From Balaenoptera acutorostrata (lineage: Eukaryota; Chordata; Mammalia; Artiodactyla; Balaenopteridae): a stretch of 64,000 bases of DNA. Below the pieces are notes generated by a model. The model was not told the DNA's origin. It did not search any database and worked only from the letters and a program-made list of their open reading frames with translations. Within the stretch, counting starts at the first letter, position 1. Each line of letters opens with the position of its first letter. The DNA is taken from NCBI RefSeq assembly GCF_949987535.1, contig NC_080075.1, forward strand, positions 5,564,606 to 5,628,605. Reading direction: 5' to 3'. Shown in pieces: positions 61,061 through 64,000 of this stretch. The translations under genes and the position numbers were made by a program.

Positions 61061-61149
61061 AGCGCTGGGAGGGCCCCGGGGCGGTGCAGAGGAGCCAGCA
61101 CGGCCGGGCACTGTGCTTTCCTCCGCCCCTGCAGCCCGGCTTGGGTCAC

Positions 61150-61330
61150 CTTACAAGATACACACTACTATGTATAAGATAGTTAAACAACAAGGACAGG
61201 GGACAATATTCAATATCTTGTAATAACCCATAATGGGAACTAATATGAAAAAGAATATCTATATAGATGAATAACGGAACCACTTTGCTATACACCTGAA
61301 TTATTGTAAGTCAACTCTACGTCAATAAAA
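61150..61330 (+). mobile_element. Short L1 3'-end insertion
   Basis: Plus-strand version of the same L1 3' terminus as at 16186-16396 and 52570-52782. It starts at atacacactactatgtataa and ends with cgtcaataaaaac before the flank. Confidence 0.8.
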
Positions 61331-61969
61331 ACAAGGACATAGTTCATCAAGCTTTACCTTTTATACATTTCTAGACTCCTCTTTGTCTCCATTCTTGTTT
61401 TACTTTCTTCCCATTGTTAATTCATAGCATCTTACAAATCCTTTCCAGAACAGGTAGGAATGAAAAAATTGTCTCTGTTACTCTGTCGCATGCGTAAAAG
61501 AGGGGACAGCGCCGAATCCAAAGGTGGGCCGACAGGAAGACGCAAGCAAGTGCCTGCTTGACAGCAGCAGATGGGGAGCATCGTGGGGCAGAGCCCCTGA
61601 TGACTTCTGTCCTTCAAAGCGGCAAGTTCACATTGAGTCTATCATGTACCATCATAATAACAACCTCTGCACTCTCCTACCCGCTATGCTATGGTAGCTT
61701 CCCTGCGATTGTCCAGCTCTGCCACTTTGATCAATGACATGTTCTCTCCACAACCTCTCTACCTACTTCCAGGAGGACACACCTCCCACCGATGCATCCC
61801 CGTCACGGGCTCTCCATCTGTCCTGGTCCAAGGCCATGGCTGAGCCAGAGTATATCCAGTGATGTCCTGCCTGAGGGCAGTCCGTTTCCCCACACCTTGT
61901 CCAAGGGGGCAAATTTCCAAGAACCGCATTATGCAGAGAGACCGCCAATGTCCTGTGACTTCATCCAGA
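61331..61969. other. Unassigned sequence
   Basis: No gene or repeat recognised. Confidence 0.3.
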
Positions 61970-62090
61970 GGACTCCCATCCATTAGAGGACAGGAATTTG
62001 CACCTATCTTGTTCACTGCTCTATCCTCAGTACATGGAACAGTCCCCGGCACACAGTAGACACCCAATAAACATTTGTTAAGTGAATCTA
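61970..62090 (+). mobile_element. L2 LINE 3' end fragment
   Basis: Shows gttcactgctctatcctcag, then ccccggcacacagtagacac and the terminal cccaataaacatttgttaag typical of L2. Confidence 0.8.
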
Positions 62091-62689
62091 AAATTAAATA
62101 GTGTTTCACCAACAGTGAAGGAATTACTCAAGATGCTACGTGTTTCAGAGCCATAAAAGAAAGCCCACAAAGGGCCCCGCAGAGCCTATTAGAAACGAGG
62201 AGGGTTTTTCCTGCCTCTGCCAAATTCATGTGAGAATTCAGGTCAAGTATCCTTTCTGGAACCGCAGGGAGGCCCCCTGAGGACATTCAGGTGCGGGAGA
62301 TGCTCCACACACAGCAGAATGGTACCCAGCCAAACAAGACACAATAAATCAGGGCTCCCACACAACTGCCACACCCCTTCTCCATCAAATCCCATCCCAA
62401 AGGCCCCACGTTTTTGTCTAGCACAAAACTTAAGGTAGGATACGAATACAGAATATTAAATGAAATACTAAATAGGATATACTAGATAAGAAACTAAAAG
62501 GAGTCCAGAGAGAAAACGATGCCTGTAGCTGCATAGCAGATTGGGTGGGGAAATGGTAGCCACCTTCCCCAGCACCACCCGTAGTTCTCATTTTCTTAAC
62601 GGTCCCAGAGTCCCATTTTGCACATTCACCTTCCAACAGCTCTGGAAGGCAGGACCACTGGGAACTATCATGTCATAAAGTAGAAGCCA

Positions 62690-62860
62690 GAGGGTGTGGA
62701 GTCCAGAGGTCTCTGTCTCCTTCTAGATGCCAGCCCTCCAACAAGTTAACCACCCTGTTTAAGCTTCTGCTTCCTCCGCTGGAGCAGAAGGGTGATAATT
62801 GCATGTCTCTCACAAGACTGCTGGGAGGATAAGAGAGCAGTAAGTGTAAAGGGCCTTCGA
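62690..62860 (+). mobile_element. Possible MIR SINE fragment
   Basis: A diverged 3' MIR-like pattern (gggtgataattgcatgtctc and gctgggaggataagagagca). Confidence 0.4.
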
Positions 62861-64000
62861 GGCTCGTGTCAAAAGCACAAACCCAGAGGCTCCTAGCAGA
62901 GGGCGGACCTGCAGGCCCCAGATGTGCTGGTTTCTGCTTCAGGCAGAGCAGCCAAGTCCCCTGGGGGCTGCAGCCGGGTGTCCCCCCAATTCTATCCTCT
63001 AGGTCAGGCGAGGCCACACTGGATTGCCAGCCACTGGCTAGATGTGAGCTCAGAAATGGGATCTCCCTATTCACCAGTTAGACCCCAGTTCTACCTATTT
63101 CCACATCTGTCTTTCAAGCAAATCTAAAAGAACTGTACAGTGTTTGACCACATTGAATGGATGTGACCCCCAGGCATGGCAGAAGAAAGTGGTGCGGTTT
63201 AGTAGATTCTGGATTCCCGCAGACCTCGACTGGAATCGTTATTCTGTAGCACCGTATTCTCTCCAAGCCCCGGGTTCTTCCTGTTTAAAAAGTGGAGCGT
63301 TGACACCTAGAATTCAGGTTTGTGTCAGGAGTTGTATATATGTATATATACATATAATATTTCCAGACACATGCAGATGTGCAAATGTACCTAAACACAT
63401 ACAAAGACATCTAACGTAGCTACTTTTCAATTAAATTCGAAATATTAAAACAAATAATCACTAACCTAATTTTAAACCTTCTAATTTGGGCACCTTATAA
63501 ATAATATATATGAATAAAATGGACAAAGTGCTAATCTATGTAGTGTCAAATAACTATTCTATGCCAAGCTGCTTTCAGGATTGGTCCATATCTTTTTAAA
63601 GCTCCCTTCCTATGTAATAATGTACCTTTTCAAACTTGTCTTTACATTAGAAAATTACTTAGGGTGTTGGTAACACAAATCAAATACAAAATACTTTCAA
63701 ATAAAAAGATTTGAAGTCAAAAAAAAATTGTAAAGGGCCTTATAAACTGTAAAGTGCTGAACATGCCTGTTGTGAATGAGTGTCTTCCTGGTGTCCGTAG
63801 CTTCACCACCCAGCATCATCCTTCATCTGAAGGGGCCACAAGCTACCCTTCCCCACTGTGTTTAGGGAATTCACACCTTATCTTCTCGAGAAGACAACAC
63901 TTTTGACCCTAAACCCCAAAGACGGCCACTCCCAAATCAGTTGAATTTGGCCAGATTAAACCACCTGGAAGCAATTTACAGACACACCCTAGAACAACCC
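62861..64000. other. Unassigned sequence to the right edge
   Basis: A short TA/TG microsatellite-like run lies at 63337-63360. No gene, RNA or further repeat recognised. Confidence 0.3.

Noticed and set aside
1..64000. CRISPR arrays, bacterial operons or phage modules
   Set aside because: None present. All direct repeats are target duplications, SINE or LINE copies or simple tandem units, and the gene is an intron-containing vertebrate gene.

Overview
The window is vertebrate nuclear DNA, almost certainly from a cetacean or a close cetartiodactyl. It is full of tRNA-derived CHR-type SINEs (the family named for Cetacea, Hippopotamus and Ruminantia) and artiodactyl-type L1 LINEs. I saw no BovB or Bov-tA-rich ruminant pattern. 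There is no bacterial-style gene organisation. One host gene is present and it is spliced.

The gene is IL1R1, the type 1 interleukin-1 receptor, on the minus strand. Ten coding exons between 19819 and 46401 join with canonical AG/GT sites and matching phases into 1722 nt. This encodes a 573-residue receptor with a signal peptide, three Ig domains, one membrane helix and a cytoplasmic TIR domain. No frame break was found, so the locus looks functional. The 3' UTR runs from 19818 down to about 18030. The ATG lies six bases inside its exon, so one or more 5' noncoding exons and the promoter must lie to the right of 46407. They were not identified, although 53.4-55.2 kb is GC- and CpG-richer.

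Layout: 0-6 kb holds decayed endogenous retrovirus pieces (gag relic on plus; integrase-end and probable envelope relic on minus) and one SINE. 6-17.8 kb is a minus-strand L1 split by a later, nearly full-length L1, with a further short L1 tail nested in its 5' part. 18-46.4 kb is IL1R1, whose introns carry several generations of L1, CHR SINEs, MIR and L2. 46.4-64 kb is the upstream side of IL1R1: L2, a Tigger1-type DNA transposon, CHR SINEs, a young 5'-truncated L1 with a perfect 17-bp target duplication, short L1 tails and GC-rich single-copy-looking DNA.

I see no new biological system. The points most worth a second look are a furin-like RKKR motif in the Ig2-Ig3 linker of IL1R1, a four-residue longer C-terminal tail, head-to-head L1 pieces resembling a twin-priming inversion, nested L1 stratigraphy with readable target duplications, three short L1 tails that share one 5' end point, and a perfect 15-bp hairpin.
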